DNA from: Rhodanobacteraceae bacterium | GTDB lineage: Bacteria; Pseudomonadota; Gammaproteobacteria; Xanthomonadales; Rhodanobacteraceae | Direction of reading: 5' to 3' | DNA length: 64,000 bases | Assembly: GCA_016790075.1 (NCBI GenBank) | Contig: JAEUPP010000006.1 | Span: 248,001-312,000 of the forward strand | Shown here: piece after piece, positions 16,007-24,643 of the stretch | How positions within the stretch are numbered: the first letter of the stretch is position 1 | Layout: every line of letters starts with the position of its first letter | Translations under genes and position numbers: made by a program | Notes under the pieces: model-generated | What the model was told of the DNA's origin: nothing | What the model saw: the letters and a program-made list of their open reading frames with translations, nothing else | Databases searched by the model: none

Positions 16007-17884
16007 ATGCCTGCACGCCTCGTCCTGTTGTTGCTGCTGTCGTTGGTCGGTCTGGATGCAAGAGCTCGAGTCGGGCACGGCCGCTACCCGGAAGCGCCAG
16101 CCCCAGGGTTTCCGGAGCGGAGCTCGGCAGGGGGTGTAGACCGTCCGCTGGTTCAGACCGTCAGCGTAGATATCGCGCAAGAACGCCGGCCGGTTAGCCC
16201 GCTTATCTTTGGCGTGAGTTTTGGTGATGCAGCGACGCTAGCTGCGGTGCGTTATCCGTTGCGGCGCTGGGGCGGCAATTCGACGACGCGCTACAACTGG
16301 CAAGCCGATGTACATAGCACGGCGGGTGACTGGTACTGGCAGAACATTCCCGATAGTCCTGGCGCGAGCGGTTCGCCGCCAGCCGGCAATTCCGCCGACG
16401 AATTCATTGACATTACGCGGGCGAACGGCGGCGAAGCGCTGATCTCGATACCTAGCATCGGCGTCACGCCTATCGACGATCGCAACCAGAAACGCTGGGG
16501 TTACTCGCAGGCCAAGTATGGCCCTCAGCTGCGTGACGAATGCGATGAGCCTGGTTCCGCCGGCTGGTGTACTGCCGACGCAGGCAATGGTGAATGTGAT
16601 CCGGCGCAGAACACGCGCCTGGATCCCCAGGGCAATCGCTATTGTCAGTACTACGCAACGATCCAGGGGCAGCCGCGCTATCGCATCGTCGGCAACACCC
16701 GAGGGGATACGTCCATCGATGTCACGCCTGCTTTCTGGGCGCCGTGGATAGCGCATCTGCAGACACGCTACGGCACGGCTGCAGCGGGTGGTGTGCGTTT
16801 CTACGCGCTCGACAACGAACCCATGCTTTGGAATTCGACGCATCGCGACGTGCATCCGGTTGCGCCGACTTATGACGAGGTCTGGACTCGTGGACGTGAT
16901 CTCGCAATCCGCATCAAGCAGCAGGACGCGGGTGCGCTGGTGTTCGGCCCGGTCACCTGGGGTTATCCCGATCTGTTTACCTCTGCGGCCGATGCCGAGG
17001 ACTGCAATTGCGTCGCCGGACCAGATCGGGCAGCGCACGGCGGCAAGCCGTTTGTACGCTGGTATCTGGAGCAGGTATGCGCCTATCAAGCGGCAAACGG
17101 TGTGCGCCTCGTCGATTATCTGGACTTGCACTACTACCCGCAGGGTGACGGCATCATCGATTTCAACAGCAGCAATCTCGGGTTTTCCGAAAGCGCCGCT
17201 GTGGCTGCGAAACGGTTGCGCTCGCTAAGGGAGCTCTATGACCCGAGTTATGTGTCCGAATCGTGGATCGCTGATCTGCAGGACAACGATGCCAACCATT
17301 ACAGCAAGCCCGGCTTGATTCCGCGCGTCAAGGCCTGGATAGCGCAGGCCTGTCCAGGAACCAAGCTGTCGATCAGCGAGTACAACTGGGGGCCTGATCA
17401 TGGCGCGACCGGCGCACTTGCACAGGCGGAAGCCCTGGCGATTTTTGCCCGCGAAGGCGTTGACGCGGCGATGCGCTGGGGCGCGCCGGAACCTGGCAGC
17501 TATGCCGAAGATGCGTTCAAGCTGTATCTGAATTACGACGGTGCTTTCAGCCGTGTTGGCGGGGATTCTGTGCGCACCACGGCAAGCAACACGGAAATGC
17601 TCTCGGCCTATGCCATTCATCGCAGCGGCGTGAAGCTCTATCTGCTGCTATTCAACAAGTCGACCATGACCCAGGACGTCAACATCAATGTGTCGGCGGC
17701 GATGACCGGCGCGTGGTCCGCTTGGCGTTTCGATGGTTCGCATCATCTCGCTGCTGCCGGTAGCGGCAGCATAGCGGGCGCAAATCTGGCACTTGCTGCC
17801 GTGCCGGCCCGGTCGGCGACAATTGTCGTGTTGCCTGATCCGGTCGGCAGTGACCGTCTGTTCGCCAGTAGCTTCGAGCCCTAG
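16007..17884 (+). CDS. Secreted glycoside hydrolase family 44-like enzyme
   Basis: A 625-residue exported enzyme with signal peptide MPARLVLLLLLSLVGLDARA. The body matches GH44 endoglucanase/xyloglucanase-type enzymes: VSPLIFGVSFGD followed by RYPLRRWGGNSTTRYNWQ near the barrel start. The likely acid/base glutamate is in FYALDNEPMLW and the nucleophile glutamate in LSISEYNWGP. A DLHYYPQG motif lies between them. After the barrel comes a beta-sandwich of about 100 residues. The extreme C-terminus DRLFASSFEP is a motif I associate with exported xanthomonad proteins. The family cleaves beta-1,4-glucans or xyloglucan outside the cell. No other plant-polymer genes are nearby. GGAG at 15997-16000 supports the start. 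Confidence 0.85.
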   Translation: MPARLVLLLLLSLVGLDARARVGHGRYPEAPAPGFPERSSAGGVDRPLVQTVSVDIAQERRPVSPLIFGVSFGDAATLAAVRYPLRRWGGNSTTRYNWQADVHSTAGDWYWQNIPDSPGASGSPPAGNSADEFIDITRANGGEALISIPSIGVTPIDDRNQKRWGYSQAKYGPQLRDECDEPGSAGWCTADAGNGECDPAQNTRLDPQGNRYCQYYATIQGQPRYRIVGNTRGDTSIDVTPAFWAPWIAHLQTRYGTAAAGGVRFYALDNEPMLWNSTHRDVHPVAPTYDEVWTRGRDLAIRIKQQDAGALVFGPVTWGYPDLFTSAADAEDCNCVAGPDRAAHGGKPFVRWYLEQVCAYQAANGVRLVDYLDLHYYPQGDGIIDFNSSNLGFSESAAVAAKRLRSLRELYDPSYVSESWIADLQDNDANHYSKPGLIPRVKAWIAQACPGTKLSISEYNWGPDHGATGALAQAEALAIFAREGVDAAMRWGAPEPGSYAEDAFKLYLNYDGAFSRVGGDSVRTTASNTEMLSAYAIHRSGVKLYLLLFNKSTMTQDVNINVSAAMTGAWSAWRFDGSHHLAAAGSGSIAGANLALAAVPARSATIVVLPDPVGSDRLFASSFEP

Positions 17885-17971
17885 CTCTGGCACCGGCTGT
17901 GTCTGCTGATCGGCACCGCCGGCTTCTACCAGCGCGCGCTGACGGCAATTGCGATGCAGTTGGCACGAGGC

Positions 17972-17989
17972 TTGCGACACTCGTCGCAA
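17972..17989. promoter_or_regulatory. Palindromic operator candidate upstream of the TonB gene
   Basis: TTGCGAC, four bases, GTCGCAA: a perfect 7-4-7 palindrome. Its left arm could serve as a -35 (TTGCGA) for a -10 TACATT at 17997-18002 with 19-base spacing. The position, about 160 bases before the TonB start and overlapping the best promoter, fits a dimeric repressor site. Confidence 0.5.
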
Positions 17990-18148
17990 AATGCGCTACA
18001 TTCGAGCCATCCGCGCAGCGTGGCCATGGGGATTGCACGGCGAAAGCCGCATGGTTGTGCAAGGGAAGTGGCGTAGAGGGAGCGGCGCCGAGGAGGTTGC
18101 GCCGCGTTAGCGCGGAATATCGGTATTCCTCTGTTGCGACGAGAAACC

Positions 18149-19222
18149 ATGGCTGCCCGAATCGATTTCCGCTCCTCTCATCACATGCGCGGCAACGCCG
18201 CTCCCAAAGTCATCGCTGCGGTCGTGGTCGTTGGTGCGCTCGCCGCGGCAGGTTGGTACTTCTTCCTGCGTACCCCTGACGTCAGCATTCCTGAAGCAGT
18301 GACCCAGGCGGTCGACTCGGCGCAGACGGCTCCTGGCCTCGATCCGGTCGTTGTTACTCCCGACCCGGCGGCGCTTGGCAAACTCAACACATTAACCGTC
18401 GATCAGCTTTTCAAAGAGGCGCGTACTGCGCTGAACGAACAGCGTCTTGTCTCGCCGCCGGGTAACAATGCGCTTGAGTTCTATCTGAAGATTCTCGAGA
18501 AGGAACCGGGCAACAGTGGCGCGCAGGATGCGTTGCGAGAGCTGTTCACGTTCGCCGCCAGTGCTGCGGAACAGGACATCAACGCACGCAATATCGACAA
18601 CGCCAATCGCGTCGTTGAACTGCTGACAAAGGCCGACCCGAATAACTACACGCTGACGATCCTGCGTTCCAAACTTGATGCGCAGCGCAAGATAGTTGAG
18701 CGAGAAGCAGCACAGGCCGCTGCCGCGGAAGAGGCAGCGCGTCGTCGTGCTGCGGAATCTGCCGCGACGGCCGCGGCATCAGCATCGCCAGCTACTGGCG
18801 CAACGCCTGACAGCGCTACGGCGGCATCGCCTACAGCGCCTGCCGCGTCGACAGGTACGGGTTCCCGCCCGGCTGCTCCAGCGGCGACGCCGGACCCTGC
18901 ACCAGCTGCGGCCTCGACGGCAACGCCCGTTGCAACTGCTCCTGCCGGCGGCGAATCGCGCGAGGCGGTGCTGGTCAAATCCGTACCGCCACAGTACCCG
19001 AGTGCGGCGCTGCGCCGTCGCCAGGAGGGTTGGGTGCAGGTCGAGTTCACGGTGACGAGCAGCGGCGCTGTTGCCAATGCACGGGTACTGGATGCAGACC
19101 CGCCACGCACCTTTGATCGCGCTGCGCTTGATGCGGTGCAACGCTGGAGCTTCAACCCGGCCATGCGCAATGGTGCTGCAGTCGACACAACCGTGCGTCG
19201 GCGTATTGAATTCAAGATGTAG
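18149..19222 (+). CDS. TonB-family energy transducer with SPPGNNA repeat module
   Basis: A 357-residue protein; I use the ATG at 18149 rather than a TTG 15 bases upstream. It has a short cytoplasmic start and one membrane helix (VIAAVVVVGALAAAGWYFF, about 25-44). The periplasmic region carries RLVSPPGNNALEFYLKILEK (about 93-112), the same module as in the Ser/Thr kinase at 355. A helical Ala/Glu coiled coil and a Pro/Ala/Thr spacer follow. The last 90 residues are a TonB C-terminal domain (VLVKSVPPQYPSAALRRRQE, GWVQVEFTVTSSGAV, ALDAVQRWSFNPAMRNG). Such proteins couple the proton motive force to outer-membrane receptors. No exbB/exbD is adjacent. The TonB-dependent receptor at 24644 is a plausible but unproven client. 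Confidence 0.88.
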   Translation: MAARIDFRSSHHMRGNAAPKVIAAVVVVGALAAAGWYFFLRTPDVSIPEAVTQAVDSAQTAPGLDPVVVTPDPAALGKLNTLTVDQLFKEARTALNEQRLVSPPGNNALEFYLKILEKEPGNSGAQDALRELFTFAASAAEQDINARNIDNANRVVELLTKADPNNYTLTILRSKLDAQRKIVEREAAQAAAAEEAARRRAAESAATAAASASPATGATPDSATAASPTAPAASTGTGSRPAAPAATPDPAPAAASTATPVATAPAGGESREAVLVKSVPPQYPSAALRRRQEGWVQVEFTVTSSGAVANARVLDADPPRTFDRAALDAVQRWSFNPAMRNGAAVDTTVRRRIEFKM

Positions 19223-19242
19223 CGACTGCGGTTGATTGCGCG

Positions 19243-19274
19243 CAAGAGCCTGCCCTGAGTCGGGGCGGCTCTTG
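19243..19274. terminator. Hairpin between convergent genes (possible terminator)
   Basis: CAAGAGCC (19243-19250) pairs with GGCTCTTG (19267-19274); an inner GCCC/GGGC extends the stem past a bulged T. No T run follows on either strand. It sits between the TonB gene (ends 19222) and the serine hydrolase (ends 19301). Confidence 0.5.
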
Positions 19275-19300
19275 GAGCGGAGCGACGCGTGTCCTGGTTT

Positions 19301-20644
19301 CTAGCGCGCCGCCCCGCCGGCTGCCATGCGTTGGCGATCAAGCAGTTCGACGCCCGCCCAGTCGACTTGCGGCAAGCCCAGATAGCGGTCAAAAGCCATC
19401 GGTAGCAGGCCGGTCGGAATGGCGGTTTCGCAATTCCACAGCATGACGATGCCAAAACGCCGCTGTGGCAGGAAGGCGAGTACGCCGCGATACCCCTGCA
19501 CGGCACCCGCATGGAACACCATGGGTTCGCCGGCATAGTCGAATACTCGCCAGCCCAGGGCGTACTGTGCGTTGCGCAGGCGGCTGCGGCGCCATGGTGC
19601 CGAAGTCATTTCAGTAGGCGTGGCGACCACCGGGCGATGCAAGGTCTGCAGCAGATCTTCAGCCAGCACGTCCGGTCGCCCACCCATGTGCCCGATAAGG
19701 TACTGGCTCATGTCCTTGATGCTGGCATTGACTCCGGCCGCCGGCGCTACGTGGTAGTAGTTCTCGCGTGGCTGGAACGGTATCCAGCGGCGGCCACTGC
19801 GCGAATGCGGCCGTGCCCATTCCCGGCTCGATTCCAGCGCATCGCGGCCATAGGTCGCCGTTGTCATACCCAGCGGATGGAAGATGCGTTTTTCGACCTG
19901 ATGGTAGAAAAAGTCGCCAGTCACGGCGTAGGTTACGTCGCCGAGCAGGCTGAAGGCGACGTTCTGGTAGCTGTAGCAGTCGCCGACGCTGCAGATCGGG
20001 TCAATTTCACGCAGGCGATCCACCAGCAGCGGGTAGGGCTCGTCTTGCTCAAGCAAATGGTCGTAGGAGTTATGCGGCAGGCCGACGCGATGGCTCAGGA
20101 TGTCGCGCACGCTGAGCTTTTCAGCCGCGCTCGCATCCTTGAGAGCGAACGTCGGCAGGATGCCGCCGACACGGCTGTCCCAGGAAATATAGCCGTCGTC
20201 GACTAGCAGGCCGGCCAGCGTCGCGGCGAAGGATTTCGACAGGGACGCCAGGCGAAATACTGTGTCTGGTGTGACAGGAATGCCGGCGTTCGCGTCCGCG
20301 TAGCCGATGCCGCGCTGCAACAGAACCTGATTGCCCTCGACCACTGCGACGGCAAGTCCCGCAACCTGGCCGGATCCTTCGATCGAGTCGAGCCAGAGAT
20401 TCATGTCGGTCGCTGTGCTGAGTCCGGCATTCGCCGCTACGTCGCCTGCAACTGTTGCCGTCAAGCTCGCCGCGGCGTGTTCATGTTTGGCCGGTCTCTT
20501 TCTGACAGCGGTCTTTGCCTTTGCCGCGGAAGCATTTGTACGCGTATGGCCGCGTTTCGCCGCCGCATCGGCCGTAGAAGTAAACAGGAATGCCAGCGCC
20601 ATCAATAAGGACGCAACCAAGGTGGAGCGCGGCAGGTGCTTCAT
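19301..20644 (-). CDS. Exported serine hydrolase of the beta-lactamase/EstB family
   Basis: A 447-residue protein starting MKHLPRSTLVASLLMALAFL (signal peptide). A basic Ala/Lys-rich segment comes next (about 29-60), then the class C beta-lactamase/DD-peptidase fold. The nucleophile motif SLSK lies at 134-137 in FRLASLSKSFAATL; the YxN equivalent is in CYSYQNVAFSLLGDV; the C-terminal HAGAVQGYRG provides the third (KTG-like) box. Family members are D-aminopeptidases, esterases or penicillin-binding proteins; the sequence does not decide between them. The in-frame extension to 20920 has no signal-like features and was rejected. The ribosome binding site is weak. The gene is divergent from the regulator at 21200. 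Confidence 0.85.
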   Translation of the reverse strand: MKHLPRSTLVASLLMALAFLFTSTADAAAKRGHTRTNASAAKAKTAVRKRPAKHEHAAASLTATVAGDVAANAGLSTATDMNLWLDSIEGSGQVAGLAVAVVEGNQVLLQRGIGYADANAGIPVTPDTVFRLASLSKSFAATLAGLLVDDGYISWDSRVGGILPTFALKDASAAEKLSVRDILSHRVGLPHNSYDHLLEQDEPYPLLVDRLREIDPICSVGDCYSYQNVAFSLLGDVTYAVTGDFFYHQVEKRIFHPLGMTTATYGRDALESSREWARPHSRSGRRWIPFQPRENYYHVAPAAGVNASIKDMSQYLIGHMGGRPDVLAEDLLQTLHRPVVATPTEMTSAPWRRSRLRNAQYALGWRVFDYAGEPMVFHAGAVQGYRGVLAFLPQRRFGIVMLWNCETAIPTGLLPMAFDRYLGLPQVDWAGVELLDRQRMAAGGAAR

Positions 20645-21199
20645 GTGCCGGTGCCGGATGAGCGTATGGCGGGAACTCCGGTGCTGAAACCTGCATACAG
20701 CGGCGAAACGAAGAACGGTGAAGAGAAAAACATAGGCGGGTCGGGTGCTGGTCGTGCCGGTGGCATTGTCGTGCAGTTGCAGGCCTGTCACAACGGCGTA
20801 GACGCACAAAACATGCGAGTTTTTCTGTAAGAAAAGCGTTAAACGCCGGTTTTTCGCTGTGGGCAGGTCCAGCAGAGGCGGCAGGTATCGTCGTCTTCCA
20901 GACGGCACAGGGACGGCCAACTGTGCAACAAAGGCAACTTGTGCGCACTCGATTGCAGTGACACTGTCGCGGCTGCGCTGTCTGCGGCGATTGGGTTGCT
21001 AGCGCGCCACCGTCTAGTTGCGGTGGCGCATTTTTTTTGCAAATACGGCGGCTGCGTAGTCCGTTGCAGCCATTGTCGACCCGCAGCGTGCTTCAGGCCG
21101 CTGCATCGGTGTTGCGCTGCTTGCGCAACAGTTGTGCCAATCCCACGAACTTGTGGCATGCTCGGCACCAAACTACGAAATCCTTCGTTATTAGGTCCT
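20645..21199. promoter_or_regulatory. Divergent intergenic region, no gene seen
   Basis: 555 bases separate the serine hydrolase and the winged-helix regulator. Open frames can be extended into it from both sides, but they lack family similarity and ribosome binding sites. It probably holds both promoters. I can see inverted GTTGCGC/GCGCAAC elements near 21112-21130 in front of the regulator, a candidate site, and no strong consensus promoter. Confidence 0.4.
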
Positions 21200-23368
21200 A
21201 TGCGCCCCGAGGTCTTCGCCGATACGAGTTTGCGCGGCATCCTCTGCCTGGCCGGGCGGCGTGTCGATGTCGGTGCGCTACGCGTACTGGGGGATGGCGA
21301 GGCACAACGGCTGACCCCCAAAGCAGCGGGCGTATTGCTTGAGCTGGCACGCGAACCCGGTGTGACGCGCACGCGTGAGGAGCTGCTTAGTCGCGTCTGG
21401 GCTGGCCGGGCCGGTGACGGTGATGTGCTGACCCAAGCGGTAAAGGAGTTGCGCCGGGTATTCGGCGACGATCTGTCCTCGCCGCGTTTTATCGAAACTG
21501 TGCCCAGGCTTGGCTACCGCCTGCTTGCGCCCGTGGAGTGGGAAGAACCGGCCCCTTTGCCGAGCGTGGCGGACGTCCAACTGGTTGACTCGTCCACGCT
21601 CACCGCGGCAGCTGTTTCATTGCCCATCGCAACCAAAGCTTCTCGCCGCTGGCCGTGGCTTGTTGTCGTGGCTGCCGCTGCAGCAGTGCTGGCGATTGTT
21701 GCGATACTGATAGCGCTCACAGCGCTGCATGTGAATAACCGGCCTGCCGCAGCGGTCAGCGGCACTCCCTTGATGCTGACTGCTGATCCTGGTGCGGAGT
21801 CGACACCGCGGCTGTCGCCGGATGGGGCGCGTCTGGCCTATGTCGCGATTGACGCCGACAGCGGTCGCCAGCGTGTGCACCTGCGTGGTGTGAATGCGTC
21901 GACGACATTGTTTCCTACCAGTGGCATAGGCGAGGAATCCTGGCCGGTCTGGTCCGGCGACGGTGCGCAGCTGGCATTCGTGCGACGCGCAGAACAGCGT
22001 TGCGAGATGGTTACCGTCGATGCGCTAGGTGGCGTAGAGCGCCTGCGGGGTAGTTGCACACGTGGTCAGTTCGAGAGTTTCGATTGGTCTCCGGACGGGA
22101 GTTCCTTCGTCGTTGCCCGTTTCGACGGTCCGGGGACGGCGCGGCTGGCGCTGAGTGCCGTTGAAGGCGGAGAAGCGCTGCCGTTCGACTATGAGCATGA
22201 TCCGACCGAGCATGATCTCGCCCCGCACTACTCGCCCGACGGGGCGAGTATTGCTTTCCGCCGCGGCCTGTCGCCGTATTGTGATCTTTACGTCGTCGCA
22301 GCGAGTGGTGGTCCGGTACGGCGCCTTACTCGCGTATCGGCGCTGATTCGCGGCTTTGATTGGTTGCCGGACGGCAGCGGCCTTGTGTTTGCGTCCAACC
22401 ACGGCGGTGTCGAGGCCCTATATCGTGTCGACCTTGCCTATGGCCATGTCAGTGCGCTCGGCGTTTCACCGGCGCAGATGCCCGATATCGCAAAGGATGG
22501 TGACGCGCTTGCGTTCGAAGTGCCGCGTACGCGTTCGGTCATGCAGGGTGTAGTACTCGACGAGGGGGGGCGTATGAGCGGCGAGCTCGCTCCGTCGACG
22601 GGTAGCGATAGCTACGCGGCCTTATCACCCGACAGCAGTCGGGTCGTATTTGTTTCGGACCGTAGCGGCGTGCCACAACTCTGGCTCTACGATGCCACCG
22701 AGCGGCAGAGTTTCGCACTCACGCACGGCGAGGGCGCGCTATTCCTGTATCCACAATGGAGTGCCGACGGCCGCCATGTCGTGGTAACGCGAAGGCGCGA
22801 CGGTCGCGGGGAACTCGTGGAGATCGACCTCGACAGTCAGGCGCAACGCGTGGTCTCCGATGCAATGACCGACGTGCGTTTCGGTACCTACGCGCCGGGT
22901 TCGGGGTTCTTCCTTGTTGATCGCGGCGGTCCGACACCGCGGCTGCTGCGCCTGGCGCGCGCGCAAGCTCCGCCAGAACGATTACGCGACAACGTCGCCT
23001 TGGTGGAAACCGACCTGCACAGCGGTCGCGTCTACTACAGCCGTGCCGATGGTGCTGGTGTGCGCGAGCTGCGCGATGACGAACACACAGAAGAAAACGT
23101 CATCGCAGCTGTAGGCAATCGTTTCGCCTGGCATGTGCGCAACGGCGCGCTATGGTATTTCGCAGCCGATGCAACCGATGCCGAAGAAATCCTGCTGCGT
23201 CGTCGCACGCTGGCAGATGGTGTCGATACAGTGATCTGGAGCACTCGCGAGAATTTCGATCATCGTAGCTTCGATGTCTCTTCCGATGCACGCCGTCTGG
23301 TCCTGATCCGCATTACGCGCAACGATACCGATATAGGCTTGTTGCGATTCTTGCGTACGCGGCCATGA
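21200..23368 (+). CDS. Membrane-anchored winged-helix regulator with periplasmic beta-propeller
   Basis: A 722-residue CadC-like architecture. Residues about 10-108 are an OmpR/PhoB-type winged helix: LAGRRVDVGALRVL, then PKAAGVLLELAREPGVTRTR, LTQAVKELRRVFGDD and the wing RFIETVPRLGYRLLAPV. One membrane helix (LVVVAAAAAVLAIVAILIAL) follows near residue 155-175. The rest is a propeller of PD40/TolB-like blades (LSPDGARLAYVAID, WSPDGSSFVVARF, YSPDGASIAFRRG, LSPDSSRVVFVSDRSG). The design puts DNA binding in the cytoplasm and sensing in the periplasm. The start ATG at 21200 follows TTAGG; longer upstream frames have no support. The next gene, an AraC regulator, is in the same direction, followed by a TonB-dependent receptor, so those two are the obvious targets. 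Confidence 0.88.
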   Translation: MRPEVFADTSLRGILCLAGRRVDVGALRVLGDGEAQRLTPKAAGVLLELAREPGVTRTREELLSRVWAGRAGDGDVLTQAVKELRRVFGDDLSSPRFIETVPRLGYRLLAPVEWEEPAPLPSVADVQLVDSSTLTAAAVSLPIATKASRRWPWLVVVAAAAAVLAIVAILIALTALHVNNRPAAAVSGTPLMLTADPGAESTPRLSPDGARLAYVAIDADSGRQRVHLRGVNASTTLFPTSGIGEESWPVWSGDGAQLAFVRRAEQRCEMVTVDALGGVERLRGSCTRGQFESFDWSPDGSSFVVARFDGPGTARLALSAVEGGEALPFDYEHDPTEHDLAPHYSPDGASIAFRRGLSPYCDLYVVAASGGPVRRLTRVSALIRGFDWLPDGSGLVFASNHGGVEALYRVDLAYGHVSALGVSPAQMPDIAKDGDALAFEVPRTRSVMQGVVLDEGGRMSGELAPSTGSDSYAALSPDSSRVVFVSDRSGVPQLWLYDATERQSFALTHGEGALFLYPQWSADGRHVVVTRRRDGRGELVEIDLDSQAQRVVSDAMTDVRFGTYAPGSGFFLVDRGGPTPRLLRLARAQAPPERLRDNVALVETDLHSGRVYYSRADGAGVRELRDDEHTEENVIAAVGNRFAWHVRNGALWYFAADATDAEEILLRRRTLADGVDTVIWSTRENFDHRSFDVSSDARRLVLIRITRNDTDIGLLRFLRTRP

Positions 23369-23515
23369 AATCGAAGCTGGCGCGCAGCGATGCAAAATCC
23401 CACCAACATTTCACCATTTCTTAAGCGCAATCTCGCCGTCGCCTCAGATCGCTTCGGGACTACCGATGCATCGACCGCGTATCTCTCCACGCCAGATGGC
23501 GACGAAGGAGACGGT

Positions 23516-24511
23516 ATGAGAATCATCGGAGAGACCTTGCGTTATGGTGCGCGGCTTGAGCTTGGTGGCGCTGACGCATTGCGCCAGCGCTGCGGCGACA
23601 ACCTGCTTGTCATCGTCGGCGGTGGACGTGGTGCAACACTGGTCACGGGAGGCGACGGAGGCTGCGTCTGGTTGCCATTGCGCGGCAAGCTGCGCATCAG
23701 CGCTGGTGAGCACGGCTTCGTTGTCGAGCCCGGCCAACTGTTTGTCAGCGAAGCCGATCAGCGCCTGCAAGCCAGTGGACGTGGTACAGCGCTATGGATT
23801 GCGCTGGTTGCGCAGCGCCCGGGCTGGCGTCGCGCGTTGATTCGTGCCGGCAGCATGTTCGCGCCGGAGCCGGGTCTGGTACCTGCGGCGCACCTGGCAA
23901 CGCCGACGTTCCGTCGTCTTGCGATGCGCATCGTACGCGCTGTGATCGAGCACCGTGGGGAATACGAGTTGCAGAGCGCGGTTGATGATCTGCTCGGCGG
24001 CATCATCGACTTGCAGGCAGAATTTGCCGGGATGATCGAACGCTGCCCGGGGCGGACCCTGGCACAACGTCAGAATGTATTCCTGCGCCTGCAACGCGTG
24101 CGTAATCTGATGGCGACACGCTGCGAACAGGAACTCGACATCCCAGAGCTTGCGCGCGTCGCCAGCTATTCGCCCTGGCACTTCATTCGCGCTTTTCATT
24201 CGGTTTACGGCGAAACACCACACGCCTATCTGGTGGAACGGCGTCTGGAGCGCGCCCGACGGCTGGTGCGCTCATCGCCACTGGCAATCAGCGAGATAGC
24301 CAGTGCCAGCGGTTTTGAAAACCGCTGCGCGTTCTCGCGTCTGTTCAAACAACGTTTCGGTATCAGCGCCGCCGCGCTGCGGCGCGAACACGGCGTTGGT
24401 ATTCGCCTATCGCGCAACCGACGTTGCGACGACGCTGAATTGCCGCGCCGCGCAGTTTCCGCAACGCCGCCTGCCAACTCGCGACAACTCGGCGCCGCCA
24501 CAGATTTTTAA
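23516..24511 (+). CDS. AraC-family transcriptional regulator
   Basis: A 331-residue regulator. I chose the ATG at 23516 because AAGGAG ends five bases before it; an upstream in-frame ATG at 23390 has none. The N-terminal 180 residues have a cupin-like sensor character (LRYGARLELGGADAL, VWLPLRGKLRISAGEHGFVV, EPGQLFVSEADQRL). The C-terminal 100 residues carry the double helix-turn-helix: DIPELARVASYSPWHFIRAF, HAYLVERRLERARRLV, and AISEIASASGFENRCAFSRLFKQRFGISAA. It lies between the winged-helix regulator and the receptor, all in one direction, and probably controls the receptor at 24644. The inducer is unknown. A Lys/Arg-poor, Arg-rich tail of about 45 residues follows the HTH and looks disordered. 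Confidence 0.9.
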   Translation: MRIIGETLRYGARLELGGADALRQRCGDNLLVIVGGGRGATLVTGGDGGCVWLPLRGKLRISAGEHGFVVEPGQLFVSEADQRLQASGRGTALWIALVAQRPGWRRALIRAGSMFAPEPGLVPAAHLATPTFRRLAMRIVRAVIEHRGEYELQSAVDDLLGGIIDLQAEFAGMIERCPGRTLAQRQNVFLRLQRVRNLMATRCEQELDIPELARVASYSPWHFIRAFHSVYGETPHAYLVERRLERARRLVRSSPLAISEIASASGFENRCAFSRLFKQRFGISAAALRREHGVGIRLSRNRRCDDAELPRRAVSATPPANSRQLGAATDF

Positions 24512-24643
24512 CGTTGTCGTACCGGGTGTTTCCCGGTTTTGCGGCTTTGTCTGCGCGCTCATCGAACGCGTCGGCGCCGCCGTTGCCTCGACCATCGGCC
24601 TGCGGCGTTGCGGTCGATTCGTGAACAATTTCAGGAGAATTAC

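Noticed and set aside
20939-21199. N-terminal extension of the winged-helix regulator
   Set aside because: The extra residues are Cys/Arg-rich with no domain and no binding site; the DNA-binding domain begins soon after the ATG at 21200.
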